A DNA stretch of 64,000 bases from contig JARGOX010000007.1 of the NCBI GenBank assembly GCA_029233925.1, positions 1 through 64,000 on the forward strand, read 5' to 3'. Below are positions 16,969-26,373 of the stretch, in pieces. The position numbers were made by a program, and so were the translations under genes. How positions within the stretch are numbered: the first letter of the stretch is position 1; each line of letters begins with the position of its first letter. Source of the DNA: Rhizobiaceae bacterium. Its GTDB lineage: Bacteria > Pseudomonadota > Alphaproteobacteria > Rhizobiales > Rhizobiaceae. The notes beneath the pieces are model-generated. The model did no database searches, was not told the origin of the DNA, and saw nothing but the letters and a program-made list of their open reading frames with translations.

Positions 16969-18857
16969 AGTGGTTTTTTCTTGTTCATCAGCGAGTCCTT
17001 GAACAGGGAACCGCGTCCATCGGGTGAGTGCACCGAACCCAGGGAGGCCTTCGGCGGCCTGGCGCCGTCTGCTGCGAGGCCGGACGAAGATGCATAGGCC
17101 GTGACAGAATTGGCCTGGCCGGCCTGATGATGCAGCGGATTGATCTGCGGCTCCTGCTGAGAAAGGTAGTCTTCCGGCTCAAGTGGTGCTTTCACACCGG
17201 GTGTGAAGACTTCACGCATATGTCTCATGTTCTGGATGATCTGGCGAATATCCGGCGAACCGCCTGGTTTGTTGCTTCTGGAGGCGTCGCTACTGTGTCC
17301 GCTTGCCGTTTTTGGCAGATCAGCCTCGGAAATGCGATCGAAGCACATGCGCATCGGAACAGCGACCGCCTCGCCAAAGGCAATGGCCTCGCCATTGCCG
17401 ATGGAGGACAGGAAGCTGACCGTGGAACTGGACGAATTGGACAGGGCAGAACGAATGATGTCCTGGTCATGTTCATTGGCCAGTCGCATGGCGAAGACTG
17501 TCGAGCATTGTGACAGGATCGTCGGATCCAGTTCGCCGGGCCTCTGGGTGACTATGCCCAGGCTGACCCCGTATTTGCGGCCTTCTTTGGCAATGCGCGC
17601 AACGGCTTGGCGTGTTGGCAGGAAACCCTGTTTGGGGTCGGAGGGAACGTAGCGATGCGCTTCTTCACAAAGAACCAGAATGCGGATTGCGCCATCGCTC
17701 CAAAGAGCAATTTCGAAAGCAATCCGGCACAGGACCGAAGCAACGGAATTGACGACTTCCGACGGAATGCCTGAAAGCTGGAATGAGGTTATGGGTTTCC
17801 CTTTGCCGGGAATGCGGAAAATGTCGCTGATGACCGCGGCAAACGTGTCGTTGATTGTTTTGCTGGAGAACATGAAATGAAAGCGCGGATCGTTGATGGC
17901 CGATGCGATACGTACCTTCAGCGCACGCAGGTGTGGTTTTTCCTGTCGCCCGTCCAGATGTCCGATGCGTTCATCGATCAAGGCCAGCAGATCGGCCATG
18001 CGATAGGGGACCGGTGTGTCGGAGGTGATTGATGATTTGTCGCCCTGGTTCGGGAATGCCCCGCCTGAAGGCTCTCCCTTGAAGTTTCGTTTTGCCTCGG
18101 CAACGAGGTCGCGGAGGAGGTCGACCTCATCGGGAATGGATGGCTGACCGCGAAAGAGGACTTCCGAAAATTCTTCAAGGCGAAACATCCAGAAAGGCAA
18201 ATCAAGGCTGTCGGCTTCGATCAGGTGCGCCCGCGATTTGAATGCGGCCGCATATTCGTTGTGGGGATCAAGTATGAGGACACGCAGATCCGGACAGGCA
18301 TCAACAATGCGATTGATCAGCAGTGAAACTGCGGTTGATTTGCCGACACCGGTTGTTCCGACAATGGCAAAGTGGCGATCGAGCAGCGCATCGGCTGAAA
18401 TGCTGGCAGCAATATCGGCGTTCTGGGTCAGATGACCGATTGTGACCGGATTGGTGCCATTGACGGCATAGACTTCGTTCAGGTCCTTGAGGCGGATGGG
18501 ATGGGCTATGGCACCCAGTGTGGGATAGTTGGAAATGCCGGCGCTGAAGCTTATCTGCTGACCGCCGTCGCGAATTTCACCGACAAGTTCGACCTCGAAA
18601 TGCATCACGTTGATGGCGTTCTCGGTCCAGGTGCGGGTCGGGCTGTGGATGGCGTAGACCAGTGCGACAATCCGGTTATCACCAACCTTGATGGAAATCA
18701 GCCGCCCGACGGATAATTCTGCCGCCAGCGAGGTTTCACCGGAGAACTCGGTCGCTGATATGGTTGCCATTGCTCCATTGCAGCTAACCACATGACCCAA
18801 TATGCGTGAATTGAAAGTGCGGTTGCGCCTTTCTTCGGTTTTCTGTTCAATGGTCAT
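16965..18857 (-). CDS. HerA-like DUF87 ATPase
   Basis: The protein has 630 residues. An N-terminal HAS-barrel-like region (about 18-110) is followed by a FtsK/HerA-type ATPase core. Its Walker A is GTTGVGKS (residues 167-174), Walker B is ILVLCEEAHRYVP, and an RLANEHDQDIIRSAL sensor region follows. The last 90 residues are low-complexity. HerA-type enzymes translocate DNA with NurA nucleases, but no nurA gene is visible here, so a role in DNA repair or another membrane-linked process is open. This gene is commonly placed before the ilv operon in Rhizobiales. Confidence 0.85.
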   Translation of the reverse strand: MTIEQKTEERRNRTFNSRILGHVVSCNGAMATISATEFSGETSLAAELSVGRLISIKVGDNRIVALVYAIHSPTRTWTENAINVMHFEVELVGEIRDGGQQISFSAGISNYPTLGAIAHPIRLKDLNEVYAVNGTNPVTIGHLTQNADIAASISADALLDRHFAIVGTTGVGKSTAVSLLINRIVDACPDLRVLILDPHNEYAAAFKSRAHLIEADSLDLPFWMFRLEEFSEVLFRGQPSIPDEVDLLRDLVAEAKRNFKGEPSGGAFPNQGDKSSITSDTPVPYRMADLLALIDERIGHLDGRQEKPHLRALKVRIASAINDPRFHFMFSSKTINDTFAAVISDIFRIPGKGKPITSFQLSGIPSEVVNSVASVLCRIAFEIALWSDGAIRILVLCEEAHRYVPSDPKQGFLPTRQAVARIAKEGRKYGVSLGIVTQRPGELDPTILSQCSTVFAMRLANEHDQDIIRSALSNSSSSTVSFLSSIGNGEAIAFGEAVAVPMRMCFDRISEADLPKTASGHSSDASRSNKPGGSPDIRQIIQNMRHMREVFTPGVKAPLEPEDYLSQQEPQINPLHHQAGQANSVTAYASSSGLAADGARPPKASLGSVHSPDGRGSLFKDSLMNKKKPL

Positions 18858-19035
18858 GTCGTTCTGCCTGGTGTGTCGTCACAATATATGAATCGGGCCA
18901 AGAACAAACGTCCTTGTGATTGCTACCTGTAATAGCAATTTGTTAATGAATCGCGTTGGCGTGGCGTTTGCAGTTTCAAAAAACCGCAATAATTTCCTGA
19001 TGCGCGGATGTGTTGGCGAATCGACAAACCTGCCA
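18858..19035. other. Intergenic stretch before the ilv promoter
   Basis: This covers the start region of the HerA-like gene and the DNA upstream of the ilv promoter. An incidental 70-codon plus frame (18916-19125) includes the leader peptide at its end but has no upstream start signal. I see nothing else in it. Confidence 0.4.
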
Positions 19036-19064
19036 TTGACGCATTGGTGCTTTGCCGCTAACGT
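19036..19064 (+). promoter_or_regulatory. Probable promoter of the ilv leader
   Basis: TTGACG (19036-19041), spacer of 17, TAACGT (19059-19064). The expected start point falls at about 19071-19072, which is the first base of the leader-peptide ATG. Confidence 0.6.
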
Positions 19065-19071
19065 TCGGCGC

Positions 19072-19125
19072 ATGATCAAGATCGAACTTATTGTGGTGGG
19101 AACGCGCATGGGCAGGGTGGTGTAA
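19072..19125 (+). CDS. ilv leader peptide, apparently leaderless
   Basis: Seventeen residues, MIKIELIVVGTRMGRVV. Eight are branched-chain residues (three Ile, one Leu, four Val), as expected for ribosome-mediated attenuation by Ile, Val and Leu tRNA charging. The predicted transcription start coincides with the ATG, so no Shine-Dalgarno site is present. A stem-loop and an intrinsic terminator follow. The coding call rests on composition and position, not on homology. Confidence 0.8.
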   Translation: MIKIELIVVGTRMGRVV

Positions 19126-19181
19126 CCATCCGGCGTTAGCCACCCATGCGCGACACAAGGCTCCGACAGGAGCCTTTTTTT
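19103..19181 (+). terminator. Attenuator of the ilv operon
   Basis: The 3' part of the leader frame can pair downstream: CGCGCATGGG (19103-19112) with CCCATGCGCG (19143-19152). The terminator is AAGGCTCC (19157-19164), loop GACA, GGAGCCTT (19169-19176) and a T run to 19181. When the ribosome stalls at the Val/Ile codons, upstream pairing would change and allow readthrough into ilvB. The exact antiterminator was not resolved by eye. Confidence 0.8.
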
Positions 19182-19260
19182 ATGGCTTTTACGGGCTTGT
19201 TAGATAATCGGCTTTCCATCCGGCACAGGAAATGGAAAAAACTCAAAACGGGATAGAGTT

Positions 19261-21039
19261 ATGACTGGCAGCAATACACAGATCACTGGCGCGGAGATGG
19301 TCATTCGGGCGCTGAAGGATAACGGCGTCAAGGATATATTCGGTTATCCCGGTGGGGCAGTTCTGCCTATCTACGACGAACTGTATCAACAGGATGATAT
19401 CGTTCACATTCTTGTGCGCCATGAGCAGGGCGCCGGCCATGCAGCAGAGGGCTATGCCCGTTCGACAAACCGGGTTGGTGTTGCGCTGGTGACATCTGGT
19501 CCGGGGGCCACAAATATCGTGACGGCCCTGCAGGATGCGTTGATGGACTCGATCCCGATGGTCTGCATCACCGGACAGGTGCCGACCAGCCTGATTGGGT
19601 CGGATGCTTTTCAGGAATGTGACACTGTTGGAATCACCCGTCCCTGCACAAAGCACAATTGGCTTGTACGCGATGTTCGGGATTTGCCACGGGTTCTGCA
19701 TGAAGCCTTCCGCATCGCCCAGACCGGGCGCCCGGGGCCGGTTGTTGTCGATATCCCGAAAGACGTTCAGTTCGCGCTGGGTGACTATGTTCCTCCATCA
19801 CCGATCAACGAGCAGAAAAGTTATCAGCCCAAGGTTCATGGTGATCTGGATGCGATCCGTGCTGCGGTTGAGATGATGAAGAATGCCCGCAAACCGATCA
19901 TCTATTCGGGCGGCGGCGTCATCAATGCGGGACCGGAAGCCAGCCATCTGTTACGTGAGCTCGTTCAACTGACCGGCTTTCCAATCACCTCAACTCTGAT
20001 GGGGCTTGGCGCCTATCCTGCTTCGGGTGAAAACTGGCTTGGCATGCTGGGCATGCATGGAACCTATGAAGCCAATATGACCATGCATGATTGCGATCTC
20101 ATGGTGTGTATCGGGGCCCGATTTGATGATCGGATCACCGGTCGTCTTGATGGGTTTTCCCCCCATTCGAAAAAAATCCACATTGATATTGATCCTTCGT
20201 CGATCAACAAGATCGTGCATGTCGATGTGCCGATTGTGGGTGACGTGGGGCATGTTCTGGAAGACATGGTTCGGCTTTGGCGAGCATCTTCGGCAAAGGT
20301 CGAAAGCAAGGCGCTGGCGCAATGGTGGTCGCAGATCAACGGATGGCGGTCACGCAATTCGCTTGCCTATACGCCGAACAAAGACGTCATCATGCCGCAA
20401 TACGCCATTCAGCGTCTGTATGAGCTGACCAAGGACCGTGACACTTATATCACCACGGAGGTCGGCCAGCATCAGATGTGGGCGGCGCAATTCTATGGAT
20501 TTGAGGCGCCAAATCGCTGGATGACATCGGGTGGATTGGGCACGATGGGCTATGGCCTGCCAGCGGCTCTGGGTGTCCAGATTGCCCACCCGGACAGCCT
20601 TGTCATTGACATCGCGGGTGATGCCTCGGTGCAGATGACCATTCAGGAGATGTCGACGGCTGTTCAGTATGAGGCGCCGATCAAGATCTTCATTCTCAAC
20701 AATCAGCATATGGGCATGGTGCGTCAATGGCAGCAATTGCTGCACGGCAACCGTCTGTCCCACTCCTATACGGAGGCGATGCCGGATTTCGTCAAGCTGG
20801 CGGAAGCCTATGGCTGTGTGGGCATCAGGACCAACAAGCCGGGTGATCTTGATGATGCCATCAAGGAAATGATCAATGTCGACAAGCCGGTGCTGTTTGA
20901 TTGCCGTGTCGCCGACCTTGCCAATTGTTTCCCGATGATCCCATCGGGCAAGGCGCATAACGAGATGCTGCTGCCGGATGAGGCAACAGATGAAGTTGTT
21001 GCCAACGCCATTGACTCAAAAGGCAAGGCATTGGTGTGA
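19261..21039 (+). CDS. ilvB: Acetolactate synthase large subunit
   Basis: The protein has 592 residues. It makes 2-acetolactate from pyruvate, or acetohydroxybutyrate with 2-ketobutyrate, for valine, leucine and isoleucine. ThDP-enzyme marks: FGYPGGAVLPIYDEL, RHEQGAGHAAEGYARS with the catalytic Glu, the central FAD-binding domain, and GDASVQMTIQEMSTA with the ThDP motif ending in NNQHMGMVRQWQ. The operon is preceded by a leader peptide and attenuator. The stop overlaps the EamA start (GTGA). It could equally be named ilvI. Confidence 0.96.
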   Translation: MTGSNTQITGAEMVIRALKDNGVKDIFGYPGGAVLPIYDELYQQDDIVHILVRHEQGAGHAAEGYARSTNRVGVALVTSGPGATNIVTALQDALMDSIPMVCITGQVPTSLIGSDAFQECDTVGITRPCTKHNWLVRDVRDLPRVLHEAFRIAQTGRPGPVVVDIPKDVQFALGDYVPPSPINEQKSYQPKVHGDLDAIRAAVEMMKNARKPIIYSGGGVINAGPEASHLLRELVQLTGFPITSTLMGLGAYPASGENWLGMLGMHGTYEANMTMHDCDLMVCIGARFDDRITGRLDGFSPHSKKIHIDIDPSSINKIVHVDVPIVGDVGHVLEDMVRLWRASSAKVESKALAQWWSQINGWRSRNSLAYTPNKDVIMPQYAIQRLYELTKDRDTYITTEVGQHQMWAAQFYGFEAPNRWMTSGGLGTMGYGLPAALGVQIAHPDSLVIDIAGDASVQMTIQEMSTAVQYEAPIKIFILNNQHMGMVRQWQQLLHGNRLSHSYTEAMPDFVKLAEAYGCVGIRTNKPGDLDDAIKEMINVDKPVLFDCRVADLANCFPMIPSGKAHNEMLLPDEATDEVVANAIDSKGKALV

Positions 21040-22013
21040 CAACCGTTGGTCCTGCCAGTGAAGGGGCCGTTGATGTGACAATGGTCAAGAGCTTAACCCA
21101 GGTCGGTCGGCCCGGATGGGTGGATTATGGTCTGCTGTCTTTGCTCGCCATCATCTGGGGAGGCAGTTTCATGCTGTCCCGGGTGGCGGTGGTCGAGGTG
21201 CCGCCGATAACCCTGACGGCCATGCGGCAGGGTATAGGCGCAATCATCCTTGTTGCGGTTGCACTGGCCGCCAGGCAGCAGTTGAAGGCCAGCTGGTCTG
21301 ACCATGTGGTGATTTTCATATCGGCGTTTTTTGGAACGGCGCTGCCCTTCGCCTTGATCACCTGGGGTGTTGAAGAAATCAGCGCGGGTTTCGCGTCAAT
21401 CCTGATGGGTCTGATGCCGCTGGTGACCATCTTGCTTGCTCATATGGTAACGCATGATGAGAAAATGAATCTGGCGAAATTGCTTGGTGTATCATTCGGT
21501 CTGGCGGGGCTTTTTGTTCTTTTCTGGTCGGATATCGTCAATGGTACGGACGGCGAATTCTGGCACCAGGTTGCCATCATGGTTGCCGCAGTCTCCTACG
21601 CTGTCAACGCGCTGGTTACCCGGCGTTTGCTGCATCTCAAGCCCAGACCGATGTTTGCCGTGAATATTGCCTGGTCTTTCCTGATCGTTGCTGTGGCTGC
21701 ACTCATCCTGGAGCCGGATCTGCCGATCAACCCGTCCGGAAAGGTCTGGACGGCAATTGTACTGCTGGGCATATTTCCCACCGCCATTGCCTCCCTGATG
21801 ATGTTTCGCATCATTGCCCGCCAGGGGGCGAGCTTCTTTGGGCAGATCAATCTGCTCGTGCCCGTTGCCGGTGTCCTTTGGGGCGCGGTTTTTCTCGGTG
21901 AACGCCTTTCATTGAATGCATTCATCGCTCTTGCCATTATCCTGTCGGGCGTTGCTGTTGCACGCTTGCGACTTAAACCCACATTCCAGCCAAGCGGGGA
22001 AAGCACCTCATGA
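21036..22013 (+). CDS. EamA/DMT-family transporter within the ilv operon
   Basis: The protein has 325 residues and about ten hydrophobic segments in two EamA repeats (LLSLLAIIWGGSFMLSRVAV near the start; WSFLIVAVAALILEP and GIFPTAIASLMMFRII later). The GTG at 21036 overlaps the ilvB stop and the stop overlaps the ilvH start (ATGA). An in-frame ATG at 21081 is an alternative start. Many EamA proteins export amino acids or metabolites. Its insertion between the two acetolactate synthase subunits suggests, without proof, export of a branched-chain pathway compound. Confidence 0.85.
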   Translation: MTTVGPASEGAVDVTMVKSLTQVGRPGWVDYGLLSLLAIIWGGSFMLSRVAVVEVPPITLTAMRQGIGAIILVAVALAARQQLKASWSDHVVIFISAFFGTALPFALITWGVEEISAGFASILMGLMPLVTILLAHMVTHDEKMNLAKLLGVSFGLAGLFVLFWSDIVNGTDGEFWHQVAIMVAAVSYAVNALVTRRLLHLKPRPMFAVNIAWSFLIVAVAALILEPDLPINPSGKVWTAIVLLGIFPTAIASLMMFRIIARQGASFFGQINLLVPVAGVLWGAVFLGERLSLNAFIALAIILSGVAVARLRLKPTFQPSGESTS

Positions 22014-22582
22014 ACGCACAACATCAGCCGACGGGTTCGGCCTATTTTCTGACCCAGGAAACGCAGCAGAGCGAAACCAGAACGCTATCGGTACTGGTCA
22101 GCAATGAACCGGGTGTTCTTGCCCGGGTGATCGGCCTTTTTTCAGGCCGCGGCTATAATATCGACAGTCTGACGGTTTCGGAAACCGAACATGAGGCGCA
22201 TCTTTCGCGCATCACCATCGTCACCACCGGCACCGCTCACGTGCTGGAGCAGATCAAGCATCAACTGGAAAGGATCATTCCGGTTCATCGTGTGGTGGAT
22301 CTGTCCATCCGCGCCCGCGAAGCGGGGAATGGCAAACCGTTGGAACGGGAACTGGCCTTGATCAAGGTAAAGGGTGTTGGTGACAATCGCGTGGAAGCGC
22401 TGCGCCTTGCTGATGCGTTTCGCGCCCGGGTCATTGATGCCAATACCGAACACTTCATTTTCGAGATTACCGGTCGGGTATCAAAAATCGAGCAGTTCAT
22501 TGCCATCATGGGCCCCCTGGGTCTGGTTGAGGTCTGCCGCACAGGCGTTGCGGCTCTCAATCGCGGCTCTGAAGGCATGTAG
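22010..22582 (+). CDS. ilvH: Acetolactate synthase small (regulatory) subunit
   Basis: The protein has 190 residues. An N-terminal ACT domain (TLSVLVSNEPGVLARVIGLFSGRGYNIDSL, in two pieces) binds the feedback inhibitor valine. The C-terminal half (VKGVGDNRVEALRLADAFRARVID, FEITGRVSKIEQFIAIM) activates the large subunit. The start overlaps the EamA stop. It should be under the same attenuator as ilvB. Confidence 0.95.
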   Translation: MNAQHQPTGSAYFLTQETQQSETRTLSVLVSNEPGVLARVIGLFSGRGYNIDSLTVSETEHEAHLSRITIVTTGTAHVLEQIKHQLERIIPVHRVVDLSIRAREAGNGKPLERELALIKVKGVGDNRVEALRLADAFRARVIDANTEHFIFEITGRVSKIEQFIAIMGPLGLVEVCRTGVAALNRGSEGM

Positions 22583-22633
22583 CGCCTTTGCGAATTCTGT
22601 TTACTTGCAGCTAAGACGCGTTAAGATTCTGCC

Positions 22634-23245
22634 ATGACGCATCGCGATGACCATGATCATGACAACCATCTGGACCCGATGGACGCACGGGTCCGGGCGC
22701 TGGAGACGATTCTTGGCGCAAAGGGGCTGATTGATCCAGGTTCCATCGACGTGATCGTTGATACCTATCAAAATAGGATCGGCCCACAAAATGGTGCCCG
22801 CGTTGTTGCAAAAGCCTGGCATGATCCCGACTACGCGGACTGGCTGAAACTTGATGCAACGGCTGCCATCGCCTCGCTGGGGTTTACCGGGCGTCAGGGC
22901 GAACATATGCGCGCTGTCTTCAATGGGCCACAGACGCACAATCTGGTGGTGTGCACCCTGTGCTCCTGTTATCCGTGGAGCGTTCTGGGATTGCCTCCCG
23001 TCTGGTACAAATCACCACCCTATCGCTCCAGGGCAGTCATTGATCCGCGCGGGGTGCTCGCTGAATTTGGCGTCAGCCTGAATGAAGATGTGCGCATACG
23101 CGTGTGGGATTCGACGGCTGAACTGCGTTATCTTGTGGTGCCGATGCGTCCGGCCGGGACCGAGAACTATAGCGAGGAAGCCTTGGCTGCACTGGTGACG
23201 CGGGATTCCATGATCGGCACCGGTCTTGTGGACATCGGCACATGA
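22634..23245 (+). CDS. nthA: Nitrile hydratase alpha subunit, cobalt type
   Basis: The protein has 203 residues. It hydrates nitriles to amides. The metal-binding motif is [10 protein letters not shown] at about residue 100: the Thr in C-T-L-C-S-C marks the cobalt class, while iron enzymes have Ser. [25 protein letters not shown] continues the active-site loop. The N terminus is His/Asp rich ([10 protein letters not shown]), which may help metal loading. It is followed by nthB and an accessory gene with overlapping ends. Confidence 0.95.
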   Translation: MTHRDDHDHDNHLDPMDARVRALETILGAKGLIDPGSIDVIVDTYQNRIGPQNGARVVAKAWHDPDYADWLKLDATAAIASLGFTGRQGEHMRAVFNGPQTHNLVVCTLCSCYPWSVLGLPPVWYKSPPYRSRAVIDPRGVLAEFGVSLNEDVRIRVWDSTAELRYLVVPMRPAGTENYSEEALAALVTRDSMIGTGLVDIGT

Positions 23246-23901
23246 ATGGTCCGCATGATCTGGGTGGGCACATGGGCTTCGGTCCGGTTGCGCCACAGGC
23301 AAATGAACCGCTTTTCCATGCGCATTGGGAAGAACGGGCATTGGGGGTGACCCTGTGCAGCGGCGCGCTGGGACTGTGGACCATCGATGAAAGCCGCCAT
23401 GCGCGTGAAAGCCTGCATCCGGCAGATTACTATTCTTCAAGTTATTACGAAATCTGGATAAAGGCACTGGAAGCCCTTTTGGTGCGCCATGGCTGTGTAT
23501 CCCCAGCGGAGCTGGTTGCGGGGCAGGCGAAGAGCGCAGGTTCTGGCGACAGGCCGGTCCTGAAACCGCAGAATGTTGCTGCGGTCCTTGCCAAAGGGGC
23601 GCCCTGTGACAGGCCGGACCAGGGGCCGGCACGTTATGGCGTGGGTCAGCGGGTACGCATTCGCAATGTGCATCCGGCGGGACACACGCGAATCCCCGGC
23701 TATGCAAAGGGCCAGGTCGGCGTCATTGAAGAGATTGCCGGTACCTTTGTCTTTCCCGATGACAATGCCCATGGCAAAGGGGAAAACCCCCAGTGGCTCT
23801 ATCGGGTCGTGCTGGAGGGCAGGGCGCTTTGGGGTGATGAGACGGATCCCCTGCTGACGGTTTCCATTGACGCATGGGAGGGTTATCTTGAACCCGCCTG
23901 A
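23242..23901 (+). CDS. nthB: Nitrile hydratase beta subunit
   Basis: The protein has 219 residues. [16 protein letters not shown] is the standard beta-subunit start, and KPLFH-like [12 protein letters not shown] and, at the C terminus, [23 protein letters not shown] are family features (the SH3-like barrel). It pairs with NthA in the heterodimer. The ATG overlaps the nthA stop (ATGA). Confidence 0.95.
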   Translation: MNGPHDLGGHMGFGPVAPQANEPLFHAHWEERALGVTLCSGALGLWTIDESRHARESLHPADYYSSSYYEIWIKALEALLVRHGCVSPAELVAGQAKSAGSGDRPVLKPQNVAAVLAKGAPCDRPDQGPARYGVGQRVRIRNVHPAGHTRIPGYAKGQVGVIEEIAGTFVFPDDNAHGKGENPQWLYRVVLEGRALWGDETDPLLTVSIDAWEGYLEPA

Positions 23902-24253
23902 AACGCATTTGCAGGACCACAGCCTGCCTTTGGAAATTGCTGAGCCTTGCATTTTTGCCCAACCGTGGCAGGCGCAGGCCTTTGCGCTGGTGATTACCCT
24001 GCATGACAAGGATGTCTTCAGTTGGAACGAGTGGGCCGATGCCCTGTCGGGCGAACTGAAATTGTCCGGGACCTCCAGGGATGGCAGTGATTATTACGAT
24101 TGCTGGCTGCGCGCGCTGGAAGGCCTGCTGATTGGAAAAAACATAGCTTCGGGCCACGACGTTGATGCACTCGCCGCAGCCTGGTCAAGGGCGGCCCAGG
24201 CGACACCGCACGGTCAGCCGATCTGCCTTGACAATGATCCGGAACCTGCCTGA
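23888..24253 (+). CDS. Nitrile hydratase accessory protein (metal-insertion/activator)
   Basis: The protein has 121 residues from a TTG at 23888. GGGAGGG (23876-23882) lies at good spacing upstream, so this TTG is preferred over the TTG at 23867. PWQAQAFALVITLHDKDVFSWNEWADALSGEL and DYYDCWLRALEGLL are typical of P14K/NthE-like proteins. They resemble the N-terminal part of beta subunits and act as a chaperone delivering cobalt to NthA. It overlaps nthB by 14 bases. Confidence 0.85.
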   Translation: MNPPETHLQDHSLPLEIAEPCIFAQPWQAQAFALVITLHDKDVFSWNEWADALSGELKLSGTSRDGSDYYDCWLRALEGLLIGKNIASGHDVDALAAAWSRAAQATPHGQPICLDNDPEPA

Positions 24254-24322
24254 CTGCACAGCATTGTGCAACCCGCCTTCCATTTGCAACGCTGCCACGG
24301 GCAGCTCGAAACAAGAGACATC

Positions 24323-25129
24323 ATGACATTTACATTTGACGAAACTCTCGAGCTGAACAGCCGTGGCGACAATAGCTTTGTCGGTCAGACCGATCAGCGC
24401 TACTGGAACATGATTGGTCCCTTTGGTGGGTGGATTGCCGCACTGATGTTAAAAAGCGTCATGCAGGACATTGAGGAGGGCGGTTTCGAGCCGGTTGCCC
24501 TGACGGTCGATTTCATGAAAGCGCCCGGCGAGGGCGCGCTGGTCATTCGACGCATCTGTGACCGCCAGGGAAGGACGGCCGCCTTCTGGCGCATTGATAT
24601 GGAAACGCCGGATGGCAAGCTGTGCGCCCGTGCCATGCTGACGCTTGCACCCTATCGGGAAACCCTGGAGTTTTCGGCACGCCGGGACTCGGATATATCG
24701 GATCCCGCATCTTTCGAGCTTTCCAATTCCCGCATGTTGCCGATCAAATGGGCGCATCTTTATGAAACAAGGGTCGTTTCAGGGCATCTGGGTGCAACGA
24801 ACCCGGAGGCGCGTTCACAGGCCTGGATCCGTGATGCGGAGCGCAGACCATTGGATCACCTGTCCCTGACGGCCATTTGCGACAGTCCGTTTCCCCGCTT
24901 GTTTCTGGCCACGGGCACGCCGTCCAATATTTCCACCATAACCATGACAACCTATTTTCATGCATCAATGGCCGAACTGCGCGAAATTGGCGATGCCTAT
25001 ATTCTGGCGGAATCGCGCTGTGAGCGCTCGGTTGGCGGTTTTTATGATCAACACTCCAATTTCCATGCGGCCGATGGGCGGCTGCTGGCAGTCTCACAGC
25101 AGATGGTCTGGTATGACCGCAAGGTGTGA
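24323..25129 (+). CDS. Acyl-CoA thioesterase family protein (TesB-like double hotdog)
   Basis: The protein has 268 residues. FVGQTDQRYWNMIGPFGGWIAALMLKSVM gives the usual hotdog core with the GGW turn, and the second half has LDHLSLTAICDSPFPRLF and SNISTITMTTYFHA. These are characteristic of TesB-like thioesterases that hydrolyse acyl-CoA esters. The start at 24323 (MTFTFDETLELN) is chosen; an in-frame start at 24266 adds 19 unrelated residues. The substrate is unknown. Confidence 0.85.
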   Translation: MTFTFDETLELNSRGDNSFVGQTDQRYWNMIGPFGGWIAALMLKSVMQDIEEGGFEPVALTVDFMKAPGEGALVIRRICDRQGRTAAFWRIDMETPDGKLCARAMLTLAPYRETLEFSARRDSDISDPASFELSNSRMLPIKWAHLYETRVVSGHLGATNPEARSQAWIRDAERRPLDHLSLTAICDSPFPRLFLATGTPSNISTITMTTYFHASMAELREIGDAYILAESRCERSVGGFYDQHSNFHAADGRLLAVSQQMVWYDRKV

Positions 25130-25200
25130 AAAGATAAAATTCGGTTGCAACAGGGCGATTCAGACTTGCTCCCGGCACCCGAATCCTGCCAGTTCAAGCC

Positions 25201-26328
25201 ATGGAATTTTCCAGTCAACAGGATGAAGCCCTCAAGGCTGTTTCAAAATGGCTGAAAGGTGGGCAAAGCCCGCTTTTCCGGCTGTTTGGCTATGCCGGTA
25301 CGGGAAAGACGACGCTGGCGCGGCATTTCGCCGAAGAGGTGGACGGCGACGTGCAGTTTGCAGCCTTCACTGGCAAGGCCGCACAGGTGCTGCGCTCCAA
25401 GGGTGCGAGCAATGCAAAAACCATCCACTCGCTGATCTACCGCCCCAGAGGCGAAGAAGCCGTGGAGAATGAGGAAACCGGTAAGACATCGATTGCCCCG
25501 ATGTTTTCCATCAACCGGCAAAGCCCCATTTCCAAGGCTGCTCTGGTGATTGTTGATGAATGCTCAATGGTTGACGAGGAACTCGGGCGTGACCTGATGA
25601 GTTTCGGTACACCCATTCTGGTGCTGGGCGATCCGGGCCAGTTGCCGCCGGTCAGCGGCGGCGGTTTTTTTACCGACCATGAACCCGATTGCCTGTTGAC
25701 CGATATCCATCGCCAGGCCCGGGACAATCCAATCATCGAACTGGCCATGAAGGTCCGCGAGGGCATTGAATTCGGCTATGGCGACTGGGGGCTGGCAAAA
25801 GTCATCGGCAAGGACGAGGTCGACAGCGATCTGGTGCTGGAGGCCGATCAGGTCCTGCTGGGGGTCAACCGGACCCGTCGGCGCTACAATCAGCGCCTGC
25901 GGCAATTGAAGGGCTTTGAGGCCATGCACCCTCAGGCGGGTGACAAGCTCGTGTGCCTGCGCAATGACCCGGCCAAGGGCCTGTTGAACGGCTCCTTGTG
26001 GCAGGTCATGACATCGTCGCGCGAAACGGTCAAACCCGGCATCAACCTGCTGATCAAACCGGAAGACGACGACATGGGGCGCGGCAGTGCAAAAATAAAA
26101 TTGCTGAAAGTCGCCTTTGAAGATCCCAATACGGAAATCCCCTGGCAGACGAAAAAACGCTATGATGATTTCGACTATGGATACGCGCTGACAGTGCACA
26201 AGGCGCAGGGATCACAATGGGACAATGTTGTGCTTTTTGACGAGAGCTATGCTTTCCGCGAAACGCGCGCGCGCTGGCTCTACACGGCGATCACGCGTGC
26301 TGCCGAACGCTTGACCATCGTGCGATAA
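25201..26328 (+). CDS. RecD-like / Dda-type DNA helicase
   Basis: The protein has 375 residues. Superfamily 1B helicase motifs: Walker A GYAGTGKTTLARHFAEE, Walker B VIVDECSMVDEEL, motif III GDPGQLPPVSGGGFF, and the C-terminal DYGYALTVHKAQGSQWDNVV. It is short compared with RecD and lacks the extra N-terminal domains, so it is a single-subunit ATP-dependent helicase with 5' to 3' polarity expected for the family. No operon partner is obvious. Confidence 0.9.
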   Translation: MEFSSQQDEALKAVSKWLKGGQSPLFRLFGYAGTGKTTLARHFAEEVDGDVQFAAFTGKAAQVLRSKGASNAKTIHSLIYRPRGEEAVENEETGKTSIAPMFSINRQSPISKAALVIVDECSMVDEELGRDLMSFGTPILVLGDPGQLPPVSGGGFFTDHEPDCLLTDIHRQARDNPIIELAMKVREGIEFGYGDWGLAKVIGKDEVDSDLVLEADQVLLGVNRTRRRYNQRLRQLKGFEAMHPQAGDKLVCLRNDPAKGLLNGSLWQVMTSSRETVKPGINLLIKPEDDDMGRGSAKIKLLKVAFEDPNTEIPWQTKKRYDDFDYGYALTVHKAQGSQWDNVVLFDESYAFRETRARWLYTAITRAAERLTIVR

Positions 26329-26373
26329 TTTTCGGGCGCACGAGGCTGATCAGACAAGAGGCTGGAAAGCGTA

